DNA of 64,000 nucleotides, from the NCBI RefSeq assembly GCF_004193775.1, contig NC_041002.1, forward strand, positions 38,909,112 through 38,973,111, read 5' to 3'. Source of the stretch: Glycine soja. Lineage: Eukaryota > Streptophyta > Magnoliopsida > Fabales > Fabaceae. Below the pieces are notes generated by a model, which worked only from the letters and a program-made list of their open reading frames with translations, was not told the DNA's origin and ran no database searches. Shown piece after piece: positions 33,372 through 44,657 of the stretch; positions within the stretch are counted from its first letter, which is position 1; each line of letters starts with the position of its first letter. Made by a program: the position numbers and the translations under genes.

Positions 33372-35038
33372 TGTCATACCCTAATTTCGTCCGGGGACCT
33401 TTGCTTGATGACATGTGACTTTTGTTTGGTCCTTGTAAGGTGCCTGGCACCCATCATTAGGCAATTTGTGAAATTCCGGGACATGCCGGAAAACAAAAGA
33501 AAATATTGATGCACAATCCGTAAGGTTCCGTGACACACCGGAAATCAAATGGAAGCATCGTTGCACAATTAGTGAGGTTCCGTAACATTCCGTAAGTCAC
33601 AAAGGGGATGATTATGTAATCCACAAGATTCCGTAACATTATGGAAAGAAAACAAGTATCGTTACGAAATTCGTAAGTTTCCGTAACTTTACGAAAAAAG
33701 AATCACCAAAAAAAGCAGAGGGGGGTGTACTTAGTAAAAATGGGGGTGCAAATAGCAACCAGGCCCACTTGGGCCCTCCAGAAGATTCCTCCAGAAGGCT
33801 GTTGCTTCTGGAGGAAGCAACCCTGCTCGCCTGGGCGAGCTGGGCGGCAAGCATCTCCCCTATTTTGCTATAAATAGGGGAGGAAGTGAAGTGGAAAAGG
33901 GTGCAGCCCCTTAGGCACTTCTCTCTCTTTCGAATTTGCTTGAAAAAATTGTTTCCGTGAAGAAAATCCAAGCCGAGGCGCTTCCAAAACGTTTCCGTAA
34001 CGTTTCCGTAAGGAATTTCGCAACGGTTTCGATCGTTCTTCGACGTTCTTCATTCGTTCTTCATCGTTCTTCGATCTTCAACGGGTAAGTACCTCGAACC
34101 AAGCTTTTCGATTCATTCTATGTACCCGTGGTGGTCCACATTGTGTTTCGTGTATTTTTATTCTCGTTTTATTTACTTTTTATACCCCCTTTTGACGTGC
34201 TTAAGCCATTTTATTTAAGTCATTTCTCGCTTAAACTAAAAATAAAATAAATTTCCACCGATCGTTTGAATTGTATTATCCGTTAACTTCGATTAAAATG
34301 AATTCCGACCGTTCGGTCGTGCCGTAACCACGTTGGAAATCAAAAAGAGGTAAAATAATAAATATAATAATAAAAAAAATAAAAAAAATAATACCTTTTA
34401 GTATAATAAAGCAAAAAATCAATTGGACGTTTTCTCTTTGGGATTTCTCATTCTTAACCGAATTGACTAATAACTAAAGTGAAACTAAGGCTAAAATCAA
34501 CTCGCCTAGTCAAGCTCGTCCATAAAAATAGGTTTTTGAAGTTTATCATTTCAATTTCTTGTTAAGTAAAATGGGTCATTTTTAAGGTCCAACGCCTTAA
34601 AATGATCACCTTTCAAGTAAAAAGAATCACTTGATTCACGCATAAGAAAGAACTACGTAGGTCTGATTTTCTCATCCCAATTGAGGAATACGTAGGAGCA
34701 AAGGGAAACACCCTTGTCGACCACAAAAAGAGAAAAAATATAAAAAGGGTATAAAGGATATAAGGACATAAAAGTGAACGTAAAAATCAAAGTCATGTTT
34801 GCACATTCGATTAAAGGCTGTCGTCCCTTGTGACGGACGTGTGGAGTGCTAATACCTTCCCCGCGCGTAAATACAACTCCCGAGCCTTTCACTTAAAAGT
34901 TCGTAGATCGTGTCTTTTCCGGTTTTTCCGACGTTTTCCTCAAATAAACGTTGGTGGCGACTCCGCGCGTATTCCTTTCGTGGAACACGCATCCCGCGAG
35001 TCACGCGTCGCCCTCCCGCCGAAGGGTAGGTTGCGACA
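33372..35038 (+). repeat. Ogre-I 3' LTR
   Basis: 1667 bp, nearly identical with 22315-23969. The clearest difference is 8 extra bases in the CGTTCTTC repeat near 34050. It is followed by ATGTA, the target-site duplication. Confidence 0.95.
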
Positions 35039-35054
35039 ATGTATAAAACGCCAG

Positions 35055-38000
35055 ATCCGACGACGAGTCCCTCGAAGGTACTAATACCTGAGACCCGCCC
35101 ATCGACTTCGAGCAAGAAATGAATCAAGCAGAAGATGAAGAGAACGAGGATGTGGGACTTCCCCCGGAGTTGGAAAGGATAGTCGCCCATGAGGACCAAG
35201 AAATGGGGCCTCATCAAGAAGAGACAGAACTAGTAGACTTGGGAACTAGCAGTGGAAAAAGGGAAGTAAAGATAGGCACGGGTATGACCACACCCATCTG
35301 CAAAGAATTAACAGCCCTGCTAAGAGACTACCAAGACATCTTTGCTTGGTCGTACCAAGATATGCCCGGTTTGAGTTCTGACATCGTACAACACCGATTA
35401 CCCCTAAATCCCGAGTATCCCCCAGTAAAATAGAAACTGAGAAGAATGAAGCCCGAGACATCCTTGAAGATAAAAGAAGAGGTAAAGAAACAATTTGACG
35501 TTGGGTTTTTGGCTATCGCTCGGTACCCAGAATGGGTTGTCAGCATTGTACCAGTCCCTAAGAAGGATGGGAAGGTGCGAATGTGTGTGGATTATTGAGA
35601 CCTGAATCGGGCTAGTCCCAAAGACAACTTTCCTTTGCCACACATTGATATCCTTGTGGATAATACAGCCAATTTCGCTTTATTTTCCTTCATGGATGGG
35701 TTCTCCGGTTACAATCAGATAAAGATGGCGCTAGAGGATATGGAAAAGACTACCTTCGTCACCCTGTGGGGAACGCTATGTTACAAGGTGATGTCCTTTG
35801 GACTCAAGAATGCCGGGGCAACTTATCAACGGGCTATGGTAGCTTTGTTCCACGATATGATGCACCAAGAGATCGAGGTCTATGTGGATGACATCATTGC
35901 CAAATCTAAATCCGAGGATGAACACCTTATCAACCTGCGGAAGTTGTTCGAAAGGCTTAGGAAGTATCAATTGAGGTTGAACCCCGCTAAGTGCACTTTT
36001 GGGGTCAAATCAGGGAAATTGCTAGGTTTCATCGTAAGCCAGAAAGGGATAGAGGTAGACCCCGAAAAGGTGAAGGCCATCCTTGAGATGCCGGAACCCC
36101 GTACTGAGAGGCAAGTCCGAGGTTTCCTGGGACGTTTGAATTATATTGCCAGATTCATATCACTGCTCACTGCTATTTGTGAGCCGTTGTTCAAACTCTT
36201 ACACAAAAACCAAATCGACCGTTGGAATGAGGATTGTCAAAAGGCATTTGGGAGGATCAAAAAGTGTCCCATGAATCCTCCTGTGCTTATGCTGCCGGTA
36301 CCCGAAAGGCCTCTCATCTTGTATATGACAATTTTGGACGAGTCGATGGGATGTATGCTGGGGCAACATGACGAGTCCGGAAAGAAAGAGCGCACTGTCT
36401 ACTACTTGAGTAAGAAATTCACGGCCTGTGAAATGAATTACTCCCTGCTCGAAAGAACGTGTTGTGCTTTAGTCTGGGCGTCCCATCACCTAAGACAATA
36501 CATGCTGAGCCATACCACCTGGTTGATATCCAAGATGGACCCGGTTAAGTACATCTTTGAAAAGCCAGCTCTTACGGGACGGATCGCCCGGTGGCAAGTA
36601 TTGTTATCCGAGTTTGATAAAGTTTACGTCACCCAGAAGACGATAAAAGGAAGCGCCTTAGCAGATTATTTAGCTCAGCAGCCTCTCAACGACTATCAGC
36701 CCATGCATCCCGAATTCCCGAATGAGAACATCATGGCCTTGTTTGAGGAAAAACTAGACAAGGACTGGGACAAATGGACCGTGTGGTTTGATGGAGCGTC
36801 AAACATTCTAGGCCATGGCATTGGAGCAGTGTTTGTCTCTCCAGACAATCAATGTATACCTTTCACAGCCAGGCTGGGGTTTGACTGCACCAACAATATG
36901 GCTGAGTATGAAGCATGTGCCCTGGCCGTCTAGGCGGCGATTGACTCCAATGTCAAGCTACTCAAGGTGTACGGGGACTCAGCGTTGGTGATCCACCAGT
37001 TGAGAGGGGAATGGGAAACTAGGGACCCCATGCTGATACCCTACAAAGCCTATATCAAGGAGATGGCTAATTCCTTAGATGAGATCTCATTCCATCATGT
37101 TCCCCGGGGGGAAAATCAAATGGCTGATGCGCTTGCCATGTTGGTGTCCATGTTCCAGCTAACGCCGCACGGGGATCTACCATACATTGAGTTCTGGTGT
37201 CGTGGCAAACCCACACATTGTTGCCAGGTGGAAGAGGAACGGGATGGTAAGCCTTGGTATTTCGATATCAAGCGATATGTCGAAAGAAAAGAGTACCCAC
37301 CAGAGGCTTCCGACAATGATAAAAGAACACTGAGGAGATTGGCGGCTGGTTTCTTCATGAGTGGGAGCGTACTATATAAAAGAAACCATGACATGACTCT
37401 CCTGTGATGCGTGGATGCCAAAGAGGCGAACCACATGATCGAGGAGGTCCACGAGGGTTCGTTTGGAACGCACGCCAATGGGCATGCTATGGCCAGGAAG
37501 ATCCTGAGAGCAGGTTATTACTGGCTCACCATGGAAAGTCATTGTTGCGTCCATGTAAGGAAATGTCACAAGTGTCAAGCGTTCGCGGACAATGTCAATG
37601 CTTCGCCACATCCTCTGAATGTCATGTCCGCCCCTTGGCCTTTTTCCATGTGGGGAATAGATGTCATCGAGGCCATCGAGCCCAAGGCTTCGAACGGTCA
37701 TCGCTTCATTCTCGTGGCGATAGATTATTTCACCAAGTGGGTCGAGGCGGCTTCCTACACCAATGTCATGAGGAATGTAGTGGTCAGATTCATAAAGAGG
37801 GAGCTGATTTGTCGGTACGAACTCCCTAGGAAGATCATTACTGACAATGGCACCAACCTGAATAACAAGATGATGCAGGAAATGTGTGCGGATTTCAAAA
37901 TCCAGCATCATAACTCCATGCCCTACCGGCCAAAGATGAACGGAGCCTTGGAAGCAGCCAACAAGAATATTAAGAAAATTATTCAGAAGATGACAGTATC

Positions 38001-38502
38001 ATACAAAGATTGGCATGAGATGTTGCCTTTTGCCTTGCATGGGTACCGAACTTCAGTATGAACTTCTACTGGGGCAACGCCGTATTCCTTGGTTTATGGA
38101 ATGGAAGCGGTACTCCTGTTTGAAGTAGAGATCCCTTCCCAGAGGATATTAGCAGAATCGGGCTTAGAAGAATCAGAGTGGGCTCAAACACGCTATGACC
38201 AACTCAAACTTATTGAAGGTAAGCGCTTGACGGCCATGAGTCATGGGCGCCTGTATCAACAAAGAATGAAGAATGTGTTTGAGAAGAAGGTACACTTGCG
38301 CAAGTTCCATGAGGGAGACCTTGTGCTGAAAAAGATGTCCCATGTTGTTAAAGATAATCGAGGGAAGTGGGCCCCGAACTACGAAGGGCCTTTCATTGTG
38401 AAAAGGGCTTTTTCCGGAGGAGCCCTAGTGCTTACCAACATGGATGGCGAGGAGCTACCTTTACCTGTGAACTCTGATGTTGTCAAGCGATATTATGCTT
38501 AG
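35055..38502 (+). pseudogene. pol: Ogre-II pol: reverse transcriptase, RNase H and integrase
   Basis: One frame runs from the predicted acceptor to a TAG at 38500. RT: VPKKDGKVRMCVDY (35556-35597), FMDGFSGYNQIKMA (about 35692), FGLKNAGATYQRAM and the catalytic YVDDIIAKS (about 35881). RNase H: WFDGASN, MAEYEACALAV, YGDSALV. Integrase: the HHCC finger, GIDVIEAIEP (37660), ITDNGTN and GALEAANK. Stops: TGA near 35092, TAG 35431, TGA 35596, TAG 36931, TGA 37405, TGA 38059. All six stand where a CAG or CGA codon is expected. No frameshift was found, so it became inactive by point changes alone. Confidence 0.92.
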
Positions 38503-39181
38503 AATCTGGGGCAATTAAGGATGTTGCTGCATGTTCTTTTATTTTTGTGTGTGTCTTCTTGGATTCCCCCAGGGATTCCCACCTATTGTATATCTCTCGT
38601 CACAATCTTTTAAAAGAAGAGAACATGGGTTTGAGGCTTCAGTCCTTACTTTGGTTTCAAAACCATGTGTTAGTTTGCAATAACCTGAGTCCTTTCGCTC
38701 AGTTCATGGGGTGCCCCAAGCGCTTAATCAAAACTGAACCTAACCAACTTTCACCAATAAGATTATTGCATTTGAAAACGTTCATGCATACACATACGCA
38801 TGCATATTGTTGTGATAACAGGGGCAGAATCGTCTTAGGCCACAGTCAGAGGTCGAGACAAAGTTAAAGGCAGAAACCAATCAAGGTAAGACAACGACGC
38901 GGTCACGATTCGCCACACATTGTTGTTTCCTACTTTCAGGTGCTTAGGGACGGACACAAGGAGAGGCTAGGGTCATAACCCATAGGTCGTGATCCTTTGC
39001 CTAGCCCGGAACAAACGGAAAGCGCCGCTGCAAAGCAGCCTAGTATCCTTTAAAAATTCACAGTAATTATTACTGTTGTTTGTTTAAAATAAATAGTGAA
39101 TGCCTAATCTACCTTGAGTGGGTTCGAATAAGCGAACGCCGAGGGCCATGCTTATGTTTCCCTAAAAAAAATGGCAGGTTA
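38503..39181 (+). other. Ogre-II region between integrase and internal promoter
   Basis: Aligns with 26957-27652 of Ogre-I. No convincing coding region. Confidence 0.7.
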
Positions 39182-39374
39182 GCTCGCCTGGGCGAGCAAC
39201 CCTTGCACCAAAATATAAAAAACGAGGGAGGGGAACGTTTTCTACTCTCAAAAACTTCCCCCCCCTCATTCAAAAAGGAGAGTTCACGGGAATTAAGGGT
39301 TTTTCACCCCTAGGCCACCATTTTTTCACTTTTTCTTCCATTCTTAGTGTTGTTACTCACTCCAACAAGTAAGT
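39182..39374 (+). promoter_or_regulatory. Ogre-II internal promoter and leader exon for the third ORF
   Basis: Perfect palindrome GCTCGCCTGGGCGAGC (39182-39197), TATAAAA (39214-39220), pyrimidine-rich leader, donor GTAAGT (39369). The order equals that at 27653-27847 and in the LTRs. Confidence 0.55.
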
Positions 39375-40641
39375 ATCTCATCCTTGAGCTTTCTAGCTTT
39401 CCATTGGTGTATTTTGGTCTTCTTTTGGTGCTCTAAATTGTGGGAATGTGCTCAAATTTGTGGGGCAATTTTGGTTTGTTTTCATGCTTGATTGGTTTGA
39501 ATTGAGGGGTTGTAGGGGATGGCCTTAGGCCTAGGGTGCATCCTAAAGAAATGGGGCATGCCACATTGCCCCCACTCTCTTGCTATTCATGCCTAAACAT
39601 GCGCCCACCAAGTGCTCGTTGAAATGCCTCAATGACATATGAGCATGGTTTTGTAAGCTTGGGATTGTGGGACTGTTTTATATATATAGGGACAGCATGA
39701 AGGATTTAAAATGAGTGCCCGAATGCAATTCTAGAACTAGGAACCCAAGCTTTTAATTTCAATGCAAGGAAGCATGACTTATGCCTAGGAATCTAAATTT
39801 TGGTTTTGAATGTAAAAAGGCATGAATATTAGGACGTGTTTGGGAGGTTTTTTATTAGAATTTAAATTTGGCTGCCCCATGAGGAATACCTTGCACCTAG
39901 GTAGCATGGAAAATACCTTTCAACGGTATGTATATGTGTGAATATATGGCATAAAAATACCTTGCAAAGTGTGAGTGAATAGTAAATAATGCATTTCAAA
40001 ATCTGTATGCGTAGGATAGGTAGCGTAAAAATGCCTTTCAAAATATGTATATTTGTGGATAGGTAGCGTAAAAATGCCTTTCAAAATATGTATATAGGTA
40101 GCATAAGGAGTCTTTCAAAAAAAATGTACCCATGTCAAAAATGGCACGAGAATGCTTCCCAAATGAATATATGATGTGGAATTGCTCCTCAAGTGTAGAT
40201 AGATGGCATGAAAGTTCCTTTTCAAATGCAAGTGTGTGCGTGACGTGAGATTGGCTCTCCGATGTGCATATGTGTATAAATAATGTGAATGAAACAACAA
40301 AAGTTTGTATGTTAATAAAATACTTCAAATGTGCGTAGGTAGTTTGTGGTAGCGAAATGCTTAGGATATGAACATGTGTAATTTTGACACAATATTTTGA
40401 GCATATGTATATGTATTCTTTTAAAAAATATATATATATGTGTGGTAAATAGAATATTTTGAATATCCTTGTATGTTGATATAAATAGTAGGATATTTTA
40501 CGCATATGCACGTTCATAAATGTTTTACATTAAGGAAATGTGTGCACAAGTTTGTTCTAAATCACAAAGATTAGCATGCCATTTTTGCTTTAAAATAAGT
40601 GTTTTCTTGTAAACTAACTTTCGAAATGTTTGTCCTCGCAG
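39375..40641 (+). other. Predicted intron ahead of the Ogre-II third ORF
   Basis: Ends CCTCGCAG at 40641 just before the ATG. It has degenerate repeats (TAGGTAGCGTAAAAATGCC near 40015-40090) and is otherwise AT-rich. Confidence 0.55.
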
Positions 40642-40644
40642 GAA

Positions 40645-41877
40645 ATGGCTCCGAGAAAGCTTTCCGCGAAGAGATCCAGGAAGGACGTCGTGGCTGAAGG
40701 GACCAGTGCCACTCCCGAGTTTGACAGCCATCGTTTCAGGAGCGCTGAGCACCAGCAGCGTTTCGAGGCCATTAAAGGATGGTCATTCCACTGAGAGAGA
40801 CGCGTCCAGCTCAGGGACGATGAGTACACAGATTTCCAGGAGGAGATAGCTCGCCGGCGTTGGACGTCGCTGGTCACTCCCATGGCCAAGTTTGACCCAG
40901 ATGTAGTCCTAGAGTTTTATACCAATGCTTGGCCCACGGTGGAGGGCGTGCGGGACATGTGGTCATGGGTAAGGGGCCAGTGGATTCCTTTTGATGCAGA
41001 CGCCCTCAGCCAATTCCTGGGAGACCCGCTAGTGTTAGAGGAGGGTCAAGAATGCGAGTATAGTTAGAGAAGGAACCGGGCTGATGGGTTTGACGAGGAG
41101 GCCATCGCCCAGTTGTTATGCATACCGGGTCAGGATTTTGCCCGTACCGCTGCCGGGAGACGGGTGCGGATCATGTGCACCAGCATGACTACCTTGACCC
41201 AGACATGGATGACGTTGCTGCTCAGCAACATCCTGCCCAGCAATCATAACTCTGACCTCCCTCTGCCGAAGTGTCAGCTGGTGTATGCCATCCTGACACG
41301 GATGAGCGTCCATGTGGCTCAGTTGATCGTTGATGCCATTTATTTATTTGCAGGTATGTCACCTACCAGGCACCCTCTAGACCCAGATAAGTCTAACAGG
41401 GCCCTGGGGTTTCCAACATTGATCACGGGTCTCTGCCAGTCGTTCGGGGTTCCTGTCACGCCTAGTAAGGTGATTCGACCGTCGATCACCCGGGCCTTCA
41501 TAGAGAAGTATTGCACGTCTAGACAGGCACAGGGAGACGCACCGTCGCCACCTCATCAGGCTGATCCAGCTGGGTCATTCGACACGGAGCGGTATTTATG
41601 GCATTTGGTTCGCCAACAGGCGACCAACCACAGGGGGCACGTGCAGACCCATGAGTGCCTCTACCAGCTCAGCCTCAGTCTGCAGAGGCAGGGTTTCGCT
41701 CCTTTTCTGTGCCCTACTCCAGAATAGTTCAGGGCAGAGGTTGCATGGCCCGGAGATTGGCCTGAGACCCAGGCAGGGGAGGCGCCTGCAGAGGCTCTCG
41801 ACGATGGAGAGGAGGCCCGCATGGATGAGGAGATGACGGATTTGCTCGATTTCTTGGGAGGAAGCGGAGCCACGTGA
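40645..41877 (+). pseudogene. Transposase_32-like third ORF of Ogre-II
   Basis: Homologue of the Ogre-I ORF at 29046-30296 (MAPRKLSAKRSRKD, VTPMAKFDPDVVLEFYTNAW, PLPKCQLVYAILTRMSVHVA, SNRALGFPTLITGLCQSFGV, DLLDFLGGSGAT). Stops at TGA 40792, TAG 41065 and TAG 41726 replace CGA, CAG and CAG. These positions differ from the Ogre-I stops, so each copy decayed separately. Together the two copies show every residue of an uninterrupted ancestor was present recently. The basic N-terminus suggests nuclear or nucleic-acid binding; the activity is unknown. Confidence 0.82.
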
Positions 41878-43600
41878 ACGAGGTCACCGCATTTTTTTTT
41901 ACATATCTGTTTTTGTTTTGTTTAGTTTGCTATTAATGTTTTCTGTTATTGCCCATATTGTTGTTGACATTACTATTTTCTGTTTTGTTCATATGGTTAC
42001 TAACGTTAATATCATTATTGTTCATTTCTGTTAGAAATTTTTGGCGTTATGGCTTTCAGTTATTTCGTCACCATTTTTGCGACTTACCATTTTCGTGCAT
42101 TTTTCGTTCACCTTGGGGTTAGACGTAAGTAGGTAGTGTGCGCCCTCGTTCGCACGACCTTTTCAGAGAAAAAAAGAAAAAAAAAAGGAGAAAGAAGAGA
42201 GAGGAAATGAAGAAATGATAAATAACTTAAAAAGGGAAAAAGAGGAAAAGGAAAAGAGAGCAAGTAAGAAAAGAAAAAGAAGAAAGAAAAAAGAAAAAGA
42301 AAATAATAAAAATAAAAAGTTGTCTAGCTAAAAAACAACATGCTCGTGAAAAGAGATAATTTCCAACTTTTATTTGAAGAAAAAAAATTCGCTGATCATA
42401 GCTAGTTTTTGAAAAAAAAATGTGTGTACACACCTGAAGGGTAAATACTGTGAAAGTTTTTTTGAACACCCAAAATAGACTCGGATGAATGCACAAATTG
42501 ATAAAGGAACGTATTTTGGAAACACTGGGTTGACTAAAGTAGAGAGAATGAATTATGAGCCCTAGCATCACATGACCAAAATTTTTTTCGACACTTGAGT
42601 GTCCACATAGGTGCATGCACGACTAGTTTTGCATAAAATTTCCAAATCATCATTTTTGTATTTGTGTCATGGAAATAATGTGGGACATCCCCTTTTATCC
42701 CTAAACCAGACCAACACCCTGACATATATCATGTCCAGCCATGCTACAAGCCTTGAGCCAAAGTCCCAACTCACCATAAACCTTGCCCTCAAAAGAAAAC
42801 AAAAAAGGGGAGGAGAAAAAAAAAGAAGAGAAAAGGTGAAAAGGAGAAAATTCCCGATCAAAAGAATCGGAAGAAAGCAAAAAAGGAAAGAAAATTCCCA
42901 ATCAAGGATCGGAAGAAAACAGAAATATACAGAAAAGTCTTTGGACCAGGCGACATCTGAACAAATACAGAGTTATCACCAAAGTAAATATGGAAAGAAA
43001 AGAAACCACGACCTAAAGTGGTCCTCTCCCTTTGATTACCAACCAAAATCCCGTGCGTCGGTGACTTGTTTGCCTCGCGCTAAACAAAAACAGAAAAGAA
43101 AAAGGCCAAAAACACTCAACCAAATTTTCCACCAAGAAAAACCCCATTCCCAAGAAAAAGACCTACTGATTCATGATCACGCATGTAATCTTTGATTTGA
43201 TAGGAAATGATTTGCAAAATCAAGTCATGACATACCTCTGGTTCGGAATTAGGATGAAACACTTACCTGTGTGAGATTGATACACTTTGAGTGATTTTCT
43301 TCTATTTTTGTTGAACCCAGTGTTTCCTCTAAATAGTCATTTAGAAATGAAATGCTAACATCCAAAATCTCATTTGTGGTTATGAGAAGATTTCATCAGC
43401 ATACTCCCATTCCTCGGTAGACACATTGTTTTTCATCCGAGAAGCATATGTTGCTCTTATTAGTTGGAAGTTTTCTCTCTTTACTAAAGCATGTTCGCAC
43501 TTTTGGTGAAGAAAACACCGAGACTATTTTTAGTCTCACAAGTTATCCAGAACTACGTAGGTCTGAGTTCCTCATTGAGGATATGAAGGAGCAAGAGCCT
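41878..43600 (+). other. Ogre-II 3' non-coding region
   Basis: Purine-rich tracts at 42170-42310 and 42780-42930 match those in Ogre-I. No protein is recognised. Confidence 0.7.
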
Positions 43601-44110
43601 CGCTTTTGTTGGCCGCCCCAAAATTTCTGTCATACTGACACTGGAGTCACGTGACATGCGGAGATACCCGAGTGGTTATCCGTTTAAACTTTCTTTTGCT
43701 ATCTCTAAGACTCAAAGCATGATAGCACGCAGAGACTAACGTCGTCTTCTGCACCCTTTGTCAATCGCGGCCAACAAGCCCGTTGACATGCGAAGATTTA
43801 CGTCATCTTCCGCGCAGACAATTTCTGTCATATTGACACTGGAGTCACTTGACATGCGGAGATACCCGAGTGGTTATCCGTTTAAACTTTCTTTTGCTAT
43901 CTCTAAGACTCAAAGCCTGATAGCACGCAGAGACCAACGTCGTCTTCTTCACCCTTTGTCAATCGCGACCAACAAGCCCGTTGACACGCGGAGATTTACG
44001 TCATCTTCCGCGCAGACAATTTCTGTCATACTGACACTGGAGTCACGTGACATGCGGAGATACCCGAGTGGTTATCCGTTTAAAACTTTCCTTTGCTATC
44101 TATAAGACTC
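43601..44110 (+). repeat. 198-bp tandem repeat of Ogre-II, about 2.5 copies
   Basis: The landmark GGAGTCAC occurs at 43643, 43841 and 44039, exactly 198 bp apart. Units carry TGACATGCGGAGATACCCGA and GATTTACGTCATCTTCCGCG. The unit is different from the 129-bp array in Ogre-I, although both share GACATGCGGAGA and CGCAGAGAC words. Confidence 0.9.
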
Positions 44111-44119
44111 AAAGCATGA

Positions 44120-44290
44120 TAGCAAGCTGAGTGGGTAAACGCGCAGAGACAGATTTTGCGCCCTTTATCATTCAGGAACAACAAGCTGAGTGGGTAAACG
44201 CGCAAAGACAGATTCTGCGCCCTTTATCATTCGGGAACAAGCTGAGTGGGTAAACACGCAGAGACAGATTTTGCGCCCTTTGTCATTCAA
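44120..44290 (+). repeat. Short tandem repeat of about 55-60 bp, three copies
   Basis: Three copies begin AAGCTGAGTGGGTAAACGCG (the third with CACG) and end in a TTTATCATTC-type block. They follow the 198-bp repeat directly. Single related ATTATGGTCATT units continue to about 44470. Confidence 0.85.
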
Positions 44291-44640
44291 AAACACTAAG
44301 TCGAGAGGTGGGTGGAGACAAATTATGGTCATTTCGTGCACCTTTTCGCCATCCAGAGGCGATCGTGTCCGGTGGCATGCAGAGACAAATTATGGTCATT
44401 TTGTATCTCGCCGCCCAGGCTCGATCATTTCCAACAAAACACATAGACAAATTATGGTCATTCTGCGTCTTGTATCAACCGAGAGGAACAAATTCGACAG
44501 TATCAAGATGATGTGTCAGTACTGATCATTTTCAAATTTTTGTAGGTTCCGCTGGCAGGGAGGTTCATTGGCCGAATGGTGTTTCGCTCGAACGAAATTA
44601 GTGTCTTATCTTTACTTCCCTTTTATCTCCAATAAAAGAC

Positions 44641-44657
44641 AAGTAAAGAGGGGCAAC
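44641..44657 (+). promoter_or_regulatory. Ogre-II polypurine tract
   Basis: AAGTAAAGAGGGGCAAC, identical with the Ogre-I tract, directly ahead of the 3' LTR. Confidence 0.85.

Larger units (their letters stand above)
22315..35038 (+). mobile_element. Ogre-I: young, complete-ended but internally deleted Ogre-type element
   Basis: LTRs of 1655 and 1667 bp are bounded by TGTCATACCC and GTTGCGACA. The perfect target-site duplication ATGTA is at 22310-22314 and 35039-35043. A PBS and a polypurine tract are intact. The LTRs are nearly identical by eye, with scattered substitutions and one 8-bp indel, so the insertion is recent relative to the rest. Compared with Ogre-II it lacks everything from the middle of the DUF7745 ORF to the end of RT, leaving a fused ORF with RNase H and integrase plus the Transposase_32-like ORF. 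It must have used RT and gag from another copy. Confidence 0.95.
22144..35054 (+). other. Predicted Ogre-II intron between protease and RT, now holding Ogre-I
   Basis: Donor AT|GTAAAC follows the G-patch tail, and an acceptor CGCCAG ends at 35054. Joining them keeps the RT reading frame: two bases of the last codon plus one at 35055. Without Ogre-I and one ATGTA copy the intron would be about 180 bp, with a pyrimidine-rich 3' half. Ogre elements are known to carry an intron at this place. Function here is inferred. Confidence 0.6.
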
